Origin: CAVPCZ01 sp963779225
GTDB lineage: Bacteria; Bacteroidota; Ignavibacteria; UBA10030; UBA6906
Length of the DNA: 64,000 nt
Direction: 5' to 3'
Assembly: GCA_963779225.1 (NCBI GenBank)
Contig: CAVZWW010000003.1
Coordinates: 1,736,001 to 1,800,000 of the forward strand
The notes under the pieces: generated by a model
Seen by the model: the letters and a program-made list of their open reading frames with translations, nothing else
The model's database searches: none
Told to the model about the DNA's origin: nothing
Shown here: piece by piece, positions 8,112 through 17,088 of the stretch
How positions within the stretch are numbered: the first letter of the stretch is position 1
Layout: each line of letters starts with the position of its first letter
Made by a program: the position numbers and the translations under genes

Positions 8112-9286
8112 CTTCTCGCCGTCCGGTAACCGTACTTGTAGCGCCGGATTCCTTCAAAGGATCCGTAAGCGCCGCTGATGCCGCAGCCGCCATCGGGAAG
8201 GGCGTGCAGGATGTGTTCCCCGACGCTCAGGTGATTCTTCATCCTGTCTCCGATGGCGGTGAAGGGCTGGTGGATGTGCTGGTTCCTGCCCTGGGGGGGA
8301 GGTTTGTAACCACGGATGTTTGCAGTCCGCTTGCGGACACTATCGTGCCCGCGCGCTGGGGTTTGAGCCGTGACGGTTCGATGGCGGTGATGGAGATGGC
8401 CCAGGCGGCCGGACTCGGGTTGGTCCCGGAAGACAGGCGGGATCCGAAGGTGACCACGACGTATGGAGTTGGAGAGTTGATTCGTGCGGCACTGGAATGC
8501 GGGGCACGCTCCCTGATCCTCGGCATCGGTGGAAGTGCGACGAATGATGGTGGGGCCGGCATGGCACAGGCTCTCGGTGCACGGTTTCTGGACCGTTCCG
8601 GAGATGAACTGGCGGCGGGTGGGGCGGCCCTGCAGAATTTGCATGCCATTGATCTGTCGGGGCTCGACTCGCGCCTGCGTGCCACCAACACACTGGTGGC
8701 CTGCGATGTCCGGAACCCGCTCACGGGCCCCACAGGCGCCTCCGCGGTGTATGGGCCCCAGAAGGGGGCCACACCGGCCGATATTGCGGTACTGGACCGC
8801 GCACTCGAGCACTATCGTCAAAAGATCCAGGATGCGTGCGGCATCGATGTGCAGGAGATTCCGGGTTCGGGGGCCGCGGGCGGCCTGGGTGCTGCGCTGG
8901 TGGCGTTTTGCGGGGCGCACCTGCAATCCGGGATTGATGTAGTTCTGGAGTCCACGGGTTTTGACCGGCTGCTCGCCGGGGCGGATATCGTGATCACGGG
9001 CGAAGGCCGCATGGACGAACAAACCCTGTACGGAAAAGCTCTTGCCGGTATCCTGCAACACGCCGGAAAACAACGCGTGCCCGTGGCGGCCATCGTCGGC
9101 TCACTCGGGGCGCCTCGCGAGGTGCTGATCGGCCCGAAGGCGTTTTGTGCAATCGAGGTCCTCGTATCTGACAGAGTAACAACCACGGACGCGATCCGCA
9201 ATGCTCCGGAGCATCTCCAGCGCGCAGCTTCATCCCTGGTGCGCCTCCTATCACACCAGGGAATGTTCCCTCAAACGGCAGACTGA
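8072..9286 (+). CDS. Glycerate 2-kinase, GlxK family
   Basis: This is a GlxK/GarK-type glycerate kinase. APDSFKGS lies close to the N-terminus, followed by DGGEG, LGIGGSATNDGGAGM and a C-terminal ITGEGRMDEQT, all hallmarks of the family. It phosphorylates glycerate from sugar-acid breakdown and feeds glycolysis. The start is uncertain. The only canonical start is a GTG at 8072 with no good ribosome site, which would overlap the upstream gene by 40 bases. A strong GGAGGT at 8096-8101 instead sits six bases before an ATA codon at 8108 that overlaps the upstream stop as ATAG. Family homology begins just after that point, so an ATA start, giving a protein of about 392 residues, is quite possible. 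Confidence 0.85.
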   Translation: MARTGFHHGGQTIASRRPVTVLVAPDSFKGSVSAADAAAAIGKGVQDVFPDAQVILHPVSDGGEGLVDVLVPALGGRFVTTDVCSPLADTIVPARWGLSRDGSMAVMEMAQAAGLGLVPEDRRDPKVTTTYGVGELIRAALECGARSLILGIGGSATNDGGAGMAQALGARFLDRSGDELAAGGAALQNLHAIDLSGLDSRLRATNTLVACDVRNPLTGPTGASAVYGPQKGATPADIAVLDRALEHYRQKIQDACGIDVQEIPGSGAAGGLGAALVAFCGAHLQSGIDVVLESTGFDRLLAGADIVITGEGRMDEQTLYGKALAGILQHAGKQRVPVAAIVGSLGAPREVLIGPKAFCAIEVLVSDRVTTTDAIRNAPEHLQRAASSLVRLLSHQGMFPQTAD

Positions 9287-9290
9287 ACCC

Positions 9291-11096
9291 ATGATCTCAG
9301 AAATCAAAACCGTGAACCTGCTGGACCTTGCCGTCATCGTCGGCTATCTGCTTATGCTGACCGGTGTGGGTATCTACCTCACGCGGTTCAACAAGACGGC
9401 CGACGATTTCTTCAAGGGCGGGGGAAAGATTCCGTGGTGGATCTCCGGGCTCTCCACCTTCGTTGCGGGTTTTTCCGCCTTCATGTTTGTGGCGGCCGCC
9501 GGGTATACCTACAAGAACGGAGCCGGGGCGGTTGTCCTCTTTACTTCCGCAGTGTGGGGGTATGGACTGGGATATCTGATCTACGCGACGCTATGGCGCC
9601 GATCCCGCCTGTCATCACCAATGGAGTTTCTCACCCGGCGTTTTTCCCAGCGCACAACGTACTATTACACCCTTCTCTCCATCGTGCCGGCGATCATGGG
9701 GCTCGGACTGGGTATCTACATCCTCTGCATCTTCATCGCCTCAGCGCTCGGTATCATGTCGATGACGGTCAACCTGGGTCTTTTCCAGCTTACCGGGCTG
9801 GAGGTGTCCATGATTGTCACGGGCCTGGTGATGCTGGTGTACACAAGCGCAGGCGGACTCTGGGCCGTGGTGATTACGGATTCACTTCAGTTTTTCGTGA
9901 TTCTGGTGGTGAGCCTTCTGATCTTCCCCCTCTCGTTTATGGCACTGGGAGGAGACGGCGGCATGATGCATGGTGTGCACCGCCTCCTTACGGAGGCACC
10001 ACCCGGCTATCTGAGTCTGAACGATGTGTTCACGCGTCCCGCATTTTATATTGCGTACCTTGTGAGCACATTCATCGGATACAACGCCGCCTGGCACATA
10101 GGACAGCGGTACTATAGTGTCCCGACGGAACGCGATGCACGCAAGATGGCGATGCTCTGTGCCGTCCTCAGCCTGATTCTTCCTTTTCTGTGGATTGTGC
10201 CCACCATGGTCGCCCGTATCATCTGGCCGTCCATCGGAACGCTATGGCCGCAACTCGCAGAACCCGCCGAGGCCTCATACGTGACGCTCGCACTGACGCT
10301 CCTGCCAAACGGGCTCATCGGGTTGACGATCTCGGCGATCCTTGCGGCGACGATGACATCAATCGATACACAGCTGAACTACCTTGCGTCTATCCTGGTG
10401 CGTGACGTCTACGTCCGGGTCAAGACCGAGGCGTTCCACGCGGCGCCCGGGGAACGTGAACAACTCTTCGCGGGTCGTATCACGGCATTCAGTCTGGGTA
10501 TCCTTGCGATCATCACGGCCGTCATTGTGCAGCGTTCGAAGGGAGTCTTCGATTTTGCGCTGATGTACTATTCCTGGTTTGCCCCCTCCATGCTGATGCC
10601 GGTGATGCTGGGATTTCTGATAAAGAAGACGCCGTCCTGGTCCGCGATGGCCTCCGCCACGGCCGGACTGGTGGTGGTGATGATCACGAATGTCTTCATC
10701 GATGTGACGCCGTATCAATACGAAGTGAATATTTTCGGTGGTGTGGGCATTGCCACTCTGGTCTTCTTTCTTTCGATGCTTTTTGGAGAAACAGATGTGG
10801 CGACCGCGGAACGACAGTCCCGTTTCGCGGATGATCTTTCAAAGCCGGTGCATGACGAGGGCCTCGGCTGGGGTGCCAATGCCCTCTCTTCGTACAGACT
10901 TGTCGGCCTGCTTACCGCGGCCATCGGGATCACGGTGATTGGATTAGCCCTGGTGCCCACCTCATCGGAAGTCCGTATCCTGACCGTGACGCTTGGCCTC
11001 GTGACAGCCGGGTTCGGCGGCCTGATGGTCTGGTTCTTCCACCGCGAGACGGACAAACAGAGAATGAAAGCGGAACACGGGGGAGATGTGTCATGA
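9291..11096 (+). CDS. Sodium:solute symporter (SSS family)
   Basis: A 601-residue integral membrane protein with about 13-14 hydrophobic segments, the usual number and length for SGLT/SSS transporters. The stretch LPNGLIGLTISAILAATM, followed by SSIDTQLN-like residues and VRDVY, matches the second SSS family signature, and the FFKGGGKIPWW segment near residue 40 is the usual loop after the first helix. The ATG at 9291, four bases after the glycerate kinase stop, was chosen over an in-frame ATG at 9201 because it begins directly at the first membrane helix. It overlaps the nitrilase gene by four bases. It probably imports the monosaccharide, disaccharide or uronate released by the lyase and GH88 enzyme, driven by sodium. 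Confidence 0.92.
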   Translation: MISEIKTVNLLDLAVIVGYLLMLTGVGIYLTRFNKTADDFFKGGGKIPWWISGLSTFVAGFSAFMFVAAAGYTYKNGAGAVVLFTSAVWGYGLGYLIYATLWRRSRLSSPMEFLTRRFSQRTTYYYTLLSIVPAIMGLGLGIYILCIFIASALGIMSMTVNLGLFQLTGLEVSMIVTGLVMLVYTSAGGLWAVVITDSLQFFVILVVSLLIFPLSFMALGGDGGMMHGVHRLLTEAPPGYLSLNDVFTRPAFYIAYLVSTFIGYNAAWHIGQRYYSVPTERDARKMAMLCAVLSLILPFLWIVPTMVARIIWPSIGTLWPQLAEPAEASYVTLALTLLPNGLIGLTISAILAATMTSIDTQLNYLASILVRDVYVRVKTEAFHAAPGEREQLFAGRITAFSLGILAIITAVIVQRSKGVFDFALMYYSWFAPSMLMPVMLGFLIKKTPSWSAMASATAGLVVVMITNVFIDVTPYQYEVNIFGGVGIATLVFFLSMLFGETDVATAERQSRFADDLSKPVHDEGLGWGANALSSYRLVGLLTAAIGITVIGLALVPTSSEVRILTVTLGLVTAGFGGLMVWFFHRETDKQRMKAEHGGDVS

Positions 11097-12004
11097 GCAG
11101 GAAGGTACGCGTCAGCGCAGTCCAGCTGCCGGCGATTGTCGCAGGAAAAGGATTTGCCGGAAAACAGCGGAGGAACCGGAGAGAGATCTTTGCAGCACTC
11201 CGGAGGGCCGGTCAAAGAGGATCGGACCTCGTGCTGTTCGGCGAGTACTGCAATCTGCATCATCGCACCTGGTCCACAAACACCAAAGAATACGTCGCCG
11301 AGTCCGTACCGGGCCCGCTTACACGTGCGGTAGGCGCCCTGGCGCGGCGTTTCAAGATGAACGTCGCCCTTCCGGTCTTCGGAACCTGGAAAGGGGAGTT
11401 GTCCAGTCATGTGGTGCTGTTCGACCGCACCGGAACAATCATTGATTGCTATCAGAAGTCCCATCCCACCGAACCTGAACAGCTTATGGGGATCCGGCCG
11501 GGCAAGGCAATTCCGGTGTTTGCGCTCGATTGTGTGCGGCTTGGCATTATGACCTGCATGGATATCGAGTATCCGGAAGTTGCACAGGTCTTGATGCTGC
11601 GCGGGGCGGAATTGCTTTTCTTTCCGCATGTCCAGGGGTCCTGGGGCGAAGTGGATTGGGAAATCCGTTACCGTGCGCGGGCCGTTGATACCGGTTTGCC
11701 GGTGGTTTCCGCATGCTACGGATTCCCGGAAGGCGGATGGAGCCCTGGCAAGGCGATCGGCCGAACGAGCATCATCGGACGTGACGGCCTTGTCCTCGCC
11801 GATCTGGGGCGGCGCGTCGGCATCCTGACCATGGATCTGGAGCTTAGCCCGGGCAGGATCACACAGTTCTTTTTCAACGAAGCGTACGACCGCACGACGG
11901 CGGTGATGGCGTCCCGCCGTCCGGAGTTGTACTATGACCTGGTTGACCCCCGGCCGAAGGAGCGTGCGCTCAAGCGCATCCGATCGCACAAGAAAGGGAA
12001 GTAA
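11093..12004 (+). CDS. Carbon-nitrogen hydrolase (nitrilase superfamily)
   Basis: A 303-residue nitrilase-fold amidase. The catalytic triad is readable: Glu51 in LFGEYC, Lys122 in CYQKSHP, and Cys155 in MTCMDIEYPE. This superfamily cleaves C-N bonds of amides, nitriles and carbamoyl groups. The start overlaps the symporter gene by four bases (ATGA), and the next gene begins one base after its stop, so it is firmly in the operon. In this setting it could deacylate or deamidate an N-substituted sugar product, but no feature in the sequence identifies the substrate. The lysine- and arginine-rich end (residues 290-303) is unusual but short. Confidence 0.88.
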   Translation: MSRKVRVSAVQLPAIVAGKGFAGKQRRNRREIFAALRRAGQRGSDLVLFGEYCNLHHRTWSTNTKEYVAESVPGPLTRAVGALARRFKMNVALPVFGTWKGELSSHVVLFDRTGTIIDCYQKSHPTEPEQLMGIRPGKAIPVFALDCVRLGIMTCMDIEYPEVAQVLMLRGAELLFFPHVQGSWGEVDWEIRYRARAVDTGLPVVSACYGFPEGGWSPGKAIGRTSIIGRDGLVLADLGRRVGILTMDLELSPGRITQFFFNEAYDRTTAVMASRRPELYYDLVDPRPKERALKRIRSHKKGK

Positions 12005-12005
12005 C

Positions 12006-12800
12006 ATGGCAGAACATACGCCGGTCGCCATTGTGACAGGCGGCAGTCGCGGCCTGGGGCGTGGTATCGCCGTCCGCCTGGCCGAACTCGGCTTTTCCAT
12101 CATCCTCAACTACGCGAGTAACGCCGCCGCCGCCGCCGAGACGGTCGATTTCTGCCGCTCGCGACAATCGCAGCTGGATCAGCGCTTTATTCCGTTCCAG
12201 GCGGATATGGCGGTTCAGGAACAACGGCTCCGGCTGGTCGAGCAGACCCTGGATGCGCTGGGCCGCATCGATGTACTGGTGAACAACGCAGGCATTGGCC
12301 CGCAAATACGGGCCGACGTCACAGAAACCACCGTGGAATCGTTCAACCACGTGCTGCGCCTGAATCTGGAAGGGCCCTTCTTCCTCACGCAGGCCGTCGT
12401 CCGCTACTGGCTGAGCCGGCAACCCGACCCCATCCTCCCGCACGGGTTCAGTGTGGTCAATGTTTCCTCGATTTCTGCGGATACCGCTTCGCTCAACCGG
12501 GGGGAATACTGCATTTCAAAGGCCGGCCTTGCGATGGTCACACAACTCTGGGCCGTCCGGCTGGCATCATGCCGGATCCATGTGTTTGAACTCCGCCCCG
12601 GTATCATGGCCACAGACATGACAAGCGGCGTGAAGGAAAAATATGACCGCATGATGGGAGAAGGACTCGTGCCTCAGAACCGCTGGGGTCAACCCGACGA
12701 CGTCGGCAAAGCCGTCGCGACTCTCGTGAGCGGCGCATTCCCGTACTCCACGGGTGAAGTTATCTACCTGGACGGAGGGATGCACCTCCGCCGCCTGTAA
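12006..12800 (+). CDS. Short-chain dehydrogenase/reductase (FabG-like)
   Basis: A 264-residue classical SDR. The NAD(P) site is TGGSRGLGRG at residues 12-21, NNAG follows near 95, the catalytic Ser is in VSSIS, and Tyr168 and Lys172 form the YxxxK in EYCISK. The ATG at 12006 was chosen because the dinucleotide-binding motif begins within a few residues and the previous gene ends two bases before it. FabG-like SDRs act as reductases of 4-deoxy-5-keto-uronate (DehR/KduD type) in alginate and pectin pathways, which would fit the lyase and GH88 genes here. Sequence alone does not separate that role from a generic sugar or ketoacyl reductase. Confidence 0.88.
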   Translation: MAEHTPVAIVTGGSRGLGRGIAVRLAELGFSIILNYASNAAAAAETVDFCRSRQSQLDQRFIPFQADMAVQEQRLRLVEQTLDALGRIDVLVNNAGIGPQIRADVTETTVESFNHVLRLNLEGPFFLTQAVVRYWLSRQPDPILPHGFSVVNVSSISADTASLNRGEYCISKAGLAMVTQLWAVRLASCRIHVFELRPGIMATDMTSGVKEKYDRMMGEGLVPQNRWGQPDDVGKAVATLVSGAFPYSTGEVIYLDGGMHLRRL

Positions 12801-13052
12801 GAGGATGCTCGCATGCCCGTGCAGCCTCTCGCCGGCAGCGCGTGCGATGCATGCGCCGCCGGCCGAAGTGATCCGGGCCCGCGTAAGAAGAATCGTTGAC
12901 AGCGTTGACTTCGCCAGCAACGAGGAAACCGGCTGATGCCGTTGCCGTGAACCATGTTCATCGCTGACAGAATTCTTGAATGACACACGGTGCTTCCCGG
13001 ACTCGATCTTGAACCGGGACGCCTTCTCCATCACAGGGATCACCCGACAGCC

Positions 13053-14426
13053 ATGATGCACATCGACAATACCCTGACACCTTCCGGCCTGCAGCCACAA
13101 CTCGTCCGGCTGTTCGAGCTATCGGCAAAAAAGCTTCAACTCCTTCAGCGTGCGTGGGAACCGACTCGCGGCACACCGGTATTTACCATGAACGGTTCGT
13201 ACACGTCGCGCGGGTGGACGGAGTGGACCCAGGGATTCCAGTTTGGATCCGCCATCCTGCAATTCGATGCCACCGGCATCAACGAGTATCTGGAGATCGG
13301 ACGGAACGCCACGCTAGCGCACATGGCGTCCCACGTCAGCCATGTCGGCGTGCACGACCACGGATTCAACAACATCAGCACGTACGGTAATCTGCTACGC
13401 CTGATGAAGGAAGGCAGAATTCCCGAAAACCCATGGGAAAAGTCCTTTTACGAACTGGCGCTCAAAATGAGCGGAGCAATCCAGGCGGCACGCTGGACGG
13501 ATATCGGCGGGGGAAAAGGGTATATCTATTCGTTCAACGGTCCGCATAGCCTGTTTGCCGATACGATACGATCGCTCAGGGTTCTCGCTGTTGCGCACCG
13601 GTTAGGACATGTTTTGATGGGAGAAAAGGACCGGAAGATTTCGCTGCTGGAACGCCTCCTCCGACACGCAGAGACAACCTCGATGTATAATGTCTACTTC
13701 GGGGAGGGCCGGGACGCGTATGATGTACGCGGACGCGTGGCGCATGAATCCATCTTCAACACGAATGACGGATCGTTCCGGTGCCCGAGCAGCCAGCAGG
13801 GATATTCGCCGTTTACCACCTGGACGAGGGGGCATGCGTGGATCCTGTGCGGATACGCGGAACAGCTGGAATTCCTCTCCGGACTTGAGGCAGCGGCGTT
13901 TCCTTCAGGAAGCCCGCGTGAAGAGGTCCTCCGGTCGTTCCGGCGCACGGCTGAAGCGGTGGCCGATTTCTATGTCGAACAGACCCCGGTGGACGGGATT
14001 CCGTACTGGGACACCGGCGCGCCCGGACTGGCACGCATGGGCGACTACCTTTCTCGTGCCGCGGATCCGTTTAACGAGTACGAACCGGTGGACAGTTCTG
14101 CGGCGGTAATCGCGGCACAGGGTCTGCTGCGCCTGGGCAACTTTCTGCAGGCCTGCGGCGAAGAAGAAGCCGGACGGCGCTACGTCCAGGCGGGACTGAC
14201 GGTTCTAAAGAATGTCTTTTGTGAACCGTACCTCTCGACACGCGAAGACCATCAGGGCCTTATCCTCCATTCGATCTACCATCGTCCGAATGGATGGGAT
14301 TGCGTACCGGCCGGGAGAAAAGTCCCGTGCGGTGAAGCCACGATGTGGGGGGACTATCATGCGCGTGAAGCTGCGCTGATGGTTCTCCGGATGGCTCAAG
14401 GAAGACCATACTACAGGTTCTTCTAG
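13053..14426 (+). CDS. GH88 unsaturated glucuronyl hydrolase
   Basis: A 457-residue (alpha/alpha)6-barrel protein of glycoside hydrolase family 88, which removes 4,5-unsaturated uronic acids left by polysaccharide lyases by hydrating the double bond. Visible motifs are HDHGF with Asp102, TRGHAW near residue 260, YWDTGAP with Asp320, and EPVDSSAAV near 348. No signal peptide is seen, so the enzyme is probably cytoplasmic and acts on imported oligosaccharides. The ATG at 13053 is preferred to a GTG at 12990. The gene is separated from the SDR by about 250 bases that hold no clear gene, so it may have its own promoter. It ends 16 bases before the convergent methyltransferase gene. Confidence 0.88.
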   Translation: MMHIDNTLTPSGLQPQLVRLFELSAKKLQLLQRAWEPTRGTPVFTMNGSYTSRGWTEWTQGFQFGSAILQFDATGINEYLEIGRNATLAHMASHVSHVGVHDHGFNNISTYGNLLRLMKEGRIPENPWEKSFYELALKMSGAIQAARWTDIGGGKGYIYSFNGPHSLFADTIRSLRVLAVAHRLGHVLMGEKDRKISLLERLLRHAETTSMYNVYFGEGRDAYDVRGRVAHESIFNTNDGSFRCPSSQQGYSPFTTWTRGHAWILCGYAEQLEFLSGLEAAAFPSGSPREEVLRSFRRTAEAVADFYVEQTPVDGIPYWDTGAPGLARMGDYLSRAADPFNEYEPVDSSAAVIAAQGLLRLGNFLQACGEEEAGRRYVQAGLTVLKNVFCEPYLSTREDHQGLILHSIYHRPNGWDCVPAGRKVPCGEATMWGDYHAREAALMVLRMAQGRPYYRFF

Positions 14427-14442
14427 CGGGAGGGCGGTGCGT

Positions 14443-15423
14443 TCAGGAACAGGCAGCAAAGAATGCGGCCAGATTATCGACCGGCGCCGCGGCCGGGATG
14501 TCGCACCCCGAAGAGATCACGAAATTCTTATGGCCCGCCGTTGCCGCCAACAATCCACGCGTTCTTTCCTCGACCTCGGCGGGAGATGAGTTGACAAATA
14601 TCTCGGAGGGGTCGAGATTTCCGCAAAGAATCACCTCCGCCGGAACCTTCTCCAACGCTGCGGCAATGTCCATCGGATTACCGAAGTGCAAGATTCGTGC
14701 ACCTGTGGCCAGCGTGGCCTGCAGGTGGCCAAGACGCGCCGCACAGTTGTGCAAAATCAGCTGAAACTGCTCGTCGTCAACAGCCTCAATTATCTCTCGA
14801 ATATACGGTGTCGAGAACTGCATCACCGAGGCAGGGGACATCAGTCCGGCCGTTGGCTCAGCCATGACCACTCCATTCGCTCCAGCGGCTTTGAACGCCA
14901 GGGCATAATCACGCAGGTAGTCCGTAACTTTACGGAGCAACGTATGCATGACATCCGGTTCGCCTGCTGTTTCTCCAAGCGCCTCACTCACGCCGAAGAG
15001 GCGTCCAGCCAGTGAAAACGGACCGATCATTCCTCCCAGTACCAGCGGTTCCCGGACCCGATCCCGAAGGGCGCGGACGGTTTGCAGATAAACTGTGGAA
15101 CGATTCTTCCCGACCTGCGGGACCCGGAGGGCGTTGACCGACTGCGCATCGGTCACCAATCGGCCAGTGACGGTCGGCACTTCCCAGTCAGACACCAGGA
15201 TCTTTGCACCGAACTCCTCCGCCTCGACGCTTAAGTCCATGGCCGACATGACGAACGGCGTTTTAAATTTCTTATGGATGGCCAGTTGCGCGCCAACCTG
15301 CTGGGTGGTGTCGGAGACCATCCGCGCGACAGTTGTGCCAGTGAGTGCCGCACCGGGGAATGTGAGGACCGGCATTGCGAGGCGCCGCGGGGAGGCGAGG
15401 ATGGTGTCGGTAAGCACTGCCAT
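14443..15423 (-). CDS. MtaA/CmuA-type methylcobamide methyltransferase
   Basis: A 326-residue URO-D-superfamily protein that keeps the full zinc motif of methylcobamide:thiol methyltransferases: His225 and Cys227 in LHNC, and Cys307 in SGCDIP. MtaA-type enzymes move a methyl group between a methylated corrinoid protein and a thiol such as coenzyme M. In a bacterium without coenzyme M the acceptor may be another thiol or the enzyme may work at the substrate side. It is the last gene of the minus-strand methyl-transfer operon, 144 bases after the activase gene, and that gap holds a tandem repeat. It converges with the GH88 gene 16 bases away. Confidence 0.88.
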   Translation of the reverse strand: MAVLTDTILASPRRLAMPVLTFPGAALTGTTVARMVSDTTQQVGAQLAIHKKFKTPFVMSAMDLSVEAEEFGAKILVSDWEVPTVTGRLVTDAQSVNALRVPQVGKNRSTVYLQTVRALRDRVREPLVLGGMIGPFSLAGRLFGVSEALGETAGEPDVMHTLLRKVTDYLRDYALAFKAAGANGVVMAEPTAGLMSPASVMQFSTPYIREIIEAVDDEQFQLILHNCAARLGHLQATLATGARILHFGNPMDIAAALEKVPAEVILCGNLDPSEIFVNSSPAEVEERTRGLLAATAGHKNFVISSGCDIPAAAPVDNLAAFFAACS

Positions 15424-15490
15424 GTCGGCCGTTTCCTGTCAAATTTGTTGAATTTCTATACTGATCCTTTGTCTCAGGGGTACTGCGCTT

Positions 15491-15538
15491 CATCCTGAGC
15501 CACCTCCTGAGGCTCATCCTGAGTCACACCCTGAGGCT
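15491..15538. repeat. Two-copy 24-base tandem repeat
   Basis: Positions 15491-15514 and 15515-15538 are a direct repeat of a 24-base unit beginning CATCCTGAG and ending CTGAGGCT, with three mismatches. The unit itself contains CCTGAG twice, so the true period may be about 12 bases. It fills the gap between the corrinoid activase and the MtaA-type gene and would lie in the transcript of the latter. Confidence 0.6.
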
Positions 15539-15567
15539 CCTCTATGCCGCGCGTGTCTCGTACCCCA

Positions 15568-17088
15568 TCAGCTCACTGGTTGGGAGTCTGGGAAAAACAT
15601 CTCTTCCACATACGTGTCCTGAAAATCAGGCAGCTCGCTGAGGGTCACATGCGTGATCCGGGCTGCGAGCGTTTCGAACACTTCAGGATCCAGTACCAAC
15701 GCCATTTTTGCGCCCAGCAAGGCGGTGTTGCCGGCCGGATGGATCTGACCTGCCTCAAACGGTAGAAGTCCGATACGCTGGGCACTCGTAGTGTTGATAT
15801 AGTTGCCAAAGGCACCGGCCAGGTTCACGGTCGTGATGTCAGCGGTTGCGGTCTGTACCTCGCGCAGGAGCAACCGCACACCTGCGGCAATCGCGCCTTT
15901 TGCAAGCTGCAATTCGCGGACATCCGTCTGCGAAAGCTTCACCGGCGGGCAGAGCATCAGGGATGGTGCTCCATCAGCAAAGCGGCCGCTGGGGCGGATC
16001 AACCCGAGATTGAGGGCACCTGCCACTGCGTCCACCAGGCCGCTACCACAGATACCACGGGGCGGCACGTTGCCGAGGACACGACAGGACAGACGCCCTT
16101 CCAGAATATCCACCGCTGCAACTGCACCGGTCGCAGCGCGCATGCCCATGTAGATGCGCGCACCCTCGAATGCCGGTCCGGCCGCGGTTGAAGCACAGAT
16201 GAGCCGGTCAGCGCTCCCTACGACAATCTCCCCATTTGTTCCAAGATCGATCAACGCGCATGGAGAGGCCGATGTGTGCAGCCCCGTAGCGAGTACGCCG
16301 GCCAGAATATCGCTTCCGACGAAACCGCCGATATTCGGCAAGAACCGTACCGGGGGATTCCCGGGGAGTTTCCACCCGATCGCTTCTGCAGAAAATGAGC
16401 ATCCTTTCAGATGCTCCGTTTCAAAGGGATAATGGGAAAGCGGTTCCAGATTCAGATCACAGAAGAGATGATGCATCACGGTGTTTCCCACCAGGACAAC
16501 TTCCGTCAGGGGTGCTGTCCCTGTTTGCGCCGCCTCAAGAAGTTCGTCCACCATCTTGCCGATCTGCCGGCGGACCGCCAGAACCAGCTGCGCATGCCCG
16601 TTTTCGGTGACTGCGTAGGCAACGCGGCTCATGATGTCCGCCCCGAAACGTGCCTGCGGATTGAGGGCTGTCCGCACCGCCCGGACTTCCCCCGCCTGCA
16701 GATCCATCAATTGCGCCACCAGCGTGGTGGTTCCGACATCCACGGCGACGCCAAGGCCTTCGCGCGGGGTAAAAACGAATCGTGTCGCATCAGCAAGGAT
16801 TTGCGCTTCCCATTGCGCGAGTTCGAGCGTGAGATCTCCTTCCGCCCTGCACTGACAGGAGAGACGCCAACCTGCAGCGATCTCTTCGGGAGAGAGCATC
16901 TGCTCCTGCTCCGCCGTCACCGGCAGTGCTCCCTCAATCACCCGGACGCGGCAACCCTTGCATCGTGCGCGTCCGCCGCATGGAAACTCCACACCATAGG
17001 AGAAGAGGACGTCCTGGAGAAGGGTTCCCCGCGGCACGTCGAACTGCGCACCCATCGGTCGCAGACGGATGTGGACTGGATCGCTCAT
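15568..17088 (-). CDS. ATP-dependent corrinoid-protein activase (RACE/RamA-like, 2Fe-2S plus ASKHA domain)
   Basis: A 506-residue protein. The N-terminus is a plant-type ferredoxin domain with cysteines 37, 43 and 46 (C-x5-C-x2-C) and a further Cys78/Cys80. The rest is the DUF4445/ASKHA-type ATPase domain, with VDVGTTTL near residue 114, LGTNGEI near 274 and GICGSGL near 345. Enzymes of this type reductively reactivate the inactive Co(II) form of corrinoid proteins at the expense of ATP, so its presence strongly marks the operon as a corrinoid-dependent methyltransferase system. It overlaps the DUF1638 gene by four bases. Its natural client is the corrinoid protein at 18847-19482. Confidence 0.9.
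   Translation of the reverse strand: MSDPVHIRLRPMGAQFDVPRGTLLQDVLFSYGVEFPCGGRARCKGCRVRVIEGALPVTAEQEQMLSPEEIAAGWRLSCQCRAEGDLTLELAQWEAQILADATRFVFTPREGLGVAVDVGTTTLVAQLMDLQAGEVRAVRTALNPQARFGADIMSRVAYAVTENGHAQLVLAVRRQIGKMVDELLEAAQTGTAPLTEVVLVGNTVMHHLFCDLNLEPLSHYPFETEHLKGCSFSAEAIGWKLPGNPPVRFLPNIGGFVGSDILAGVLATGLHTSASPCALIDLGTNGEIVVGSADRLICASTAAGPAFEGARIYMGMRAATGAVAAVDILEGRLSCRVLGNVPPRGICGSGLVDAVAGALNLGLIRPSGRFADGAPSLMLCPPVKLSQTDVRELQLAKGAIAAGVRLLLREVQTATADITTVNLAGAFGNYINTTSAQRIGLLPFEAGQIHPAGNTALLGAKMALVLDPEVFETLAARITHVTLSELPDFQDTYVEEMFFPDSQPVS

Noticed and set aside
8033..9073. Minus-strand open frame of 346 codons opposite glycerate kinase
   Set aside because: Antisense shadow in high-GC DNA; the plus-strand product has all GlxK motifs.
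10715..12109. Minus-strand open frame of 464 codons opposite the symporter and nitrilase genes
   Set aside because: It crosses two well supported plus-strand genes and lacks any family motif or ribosome site.
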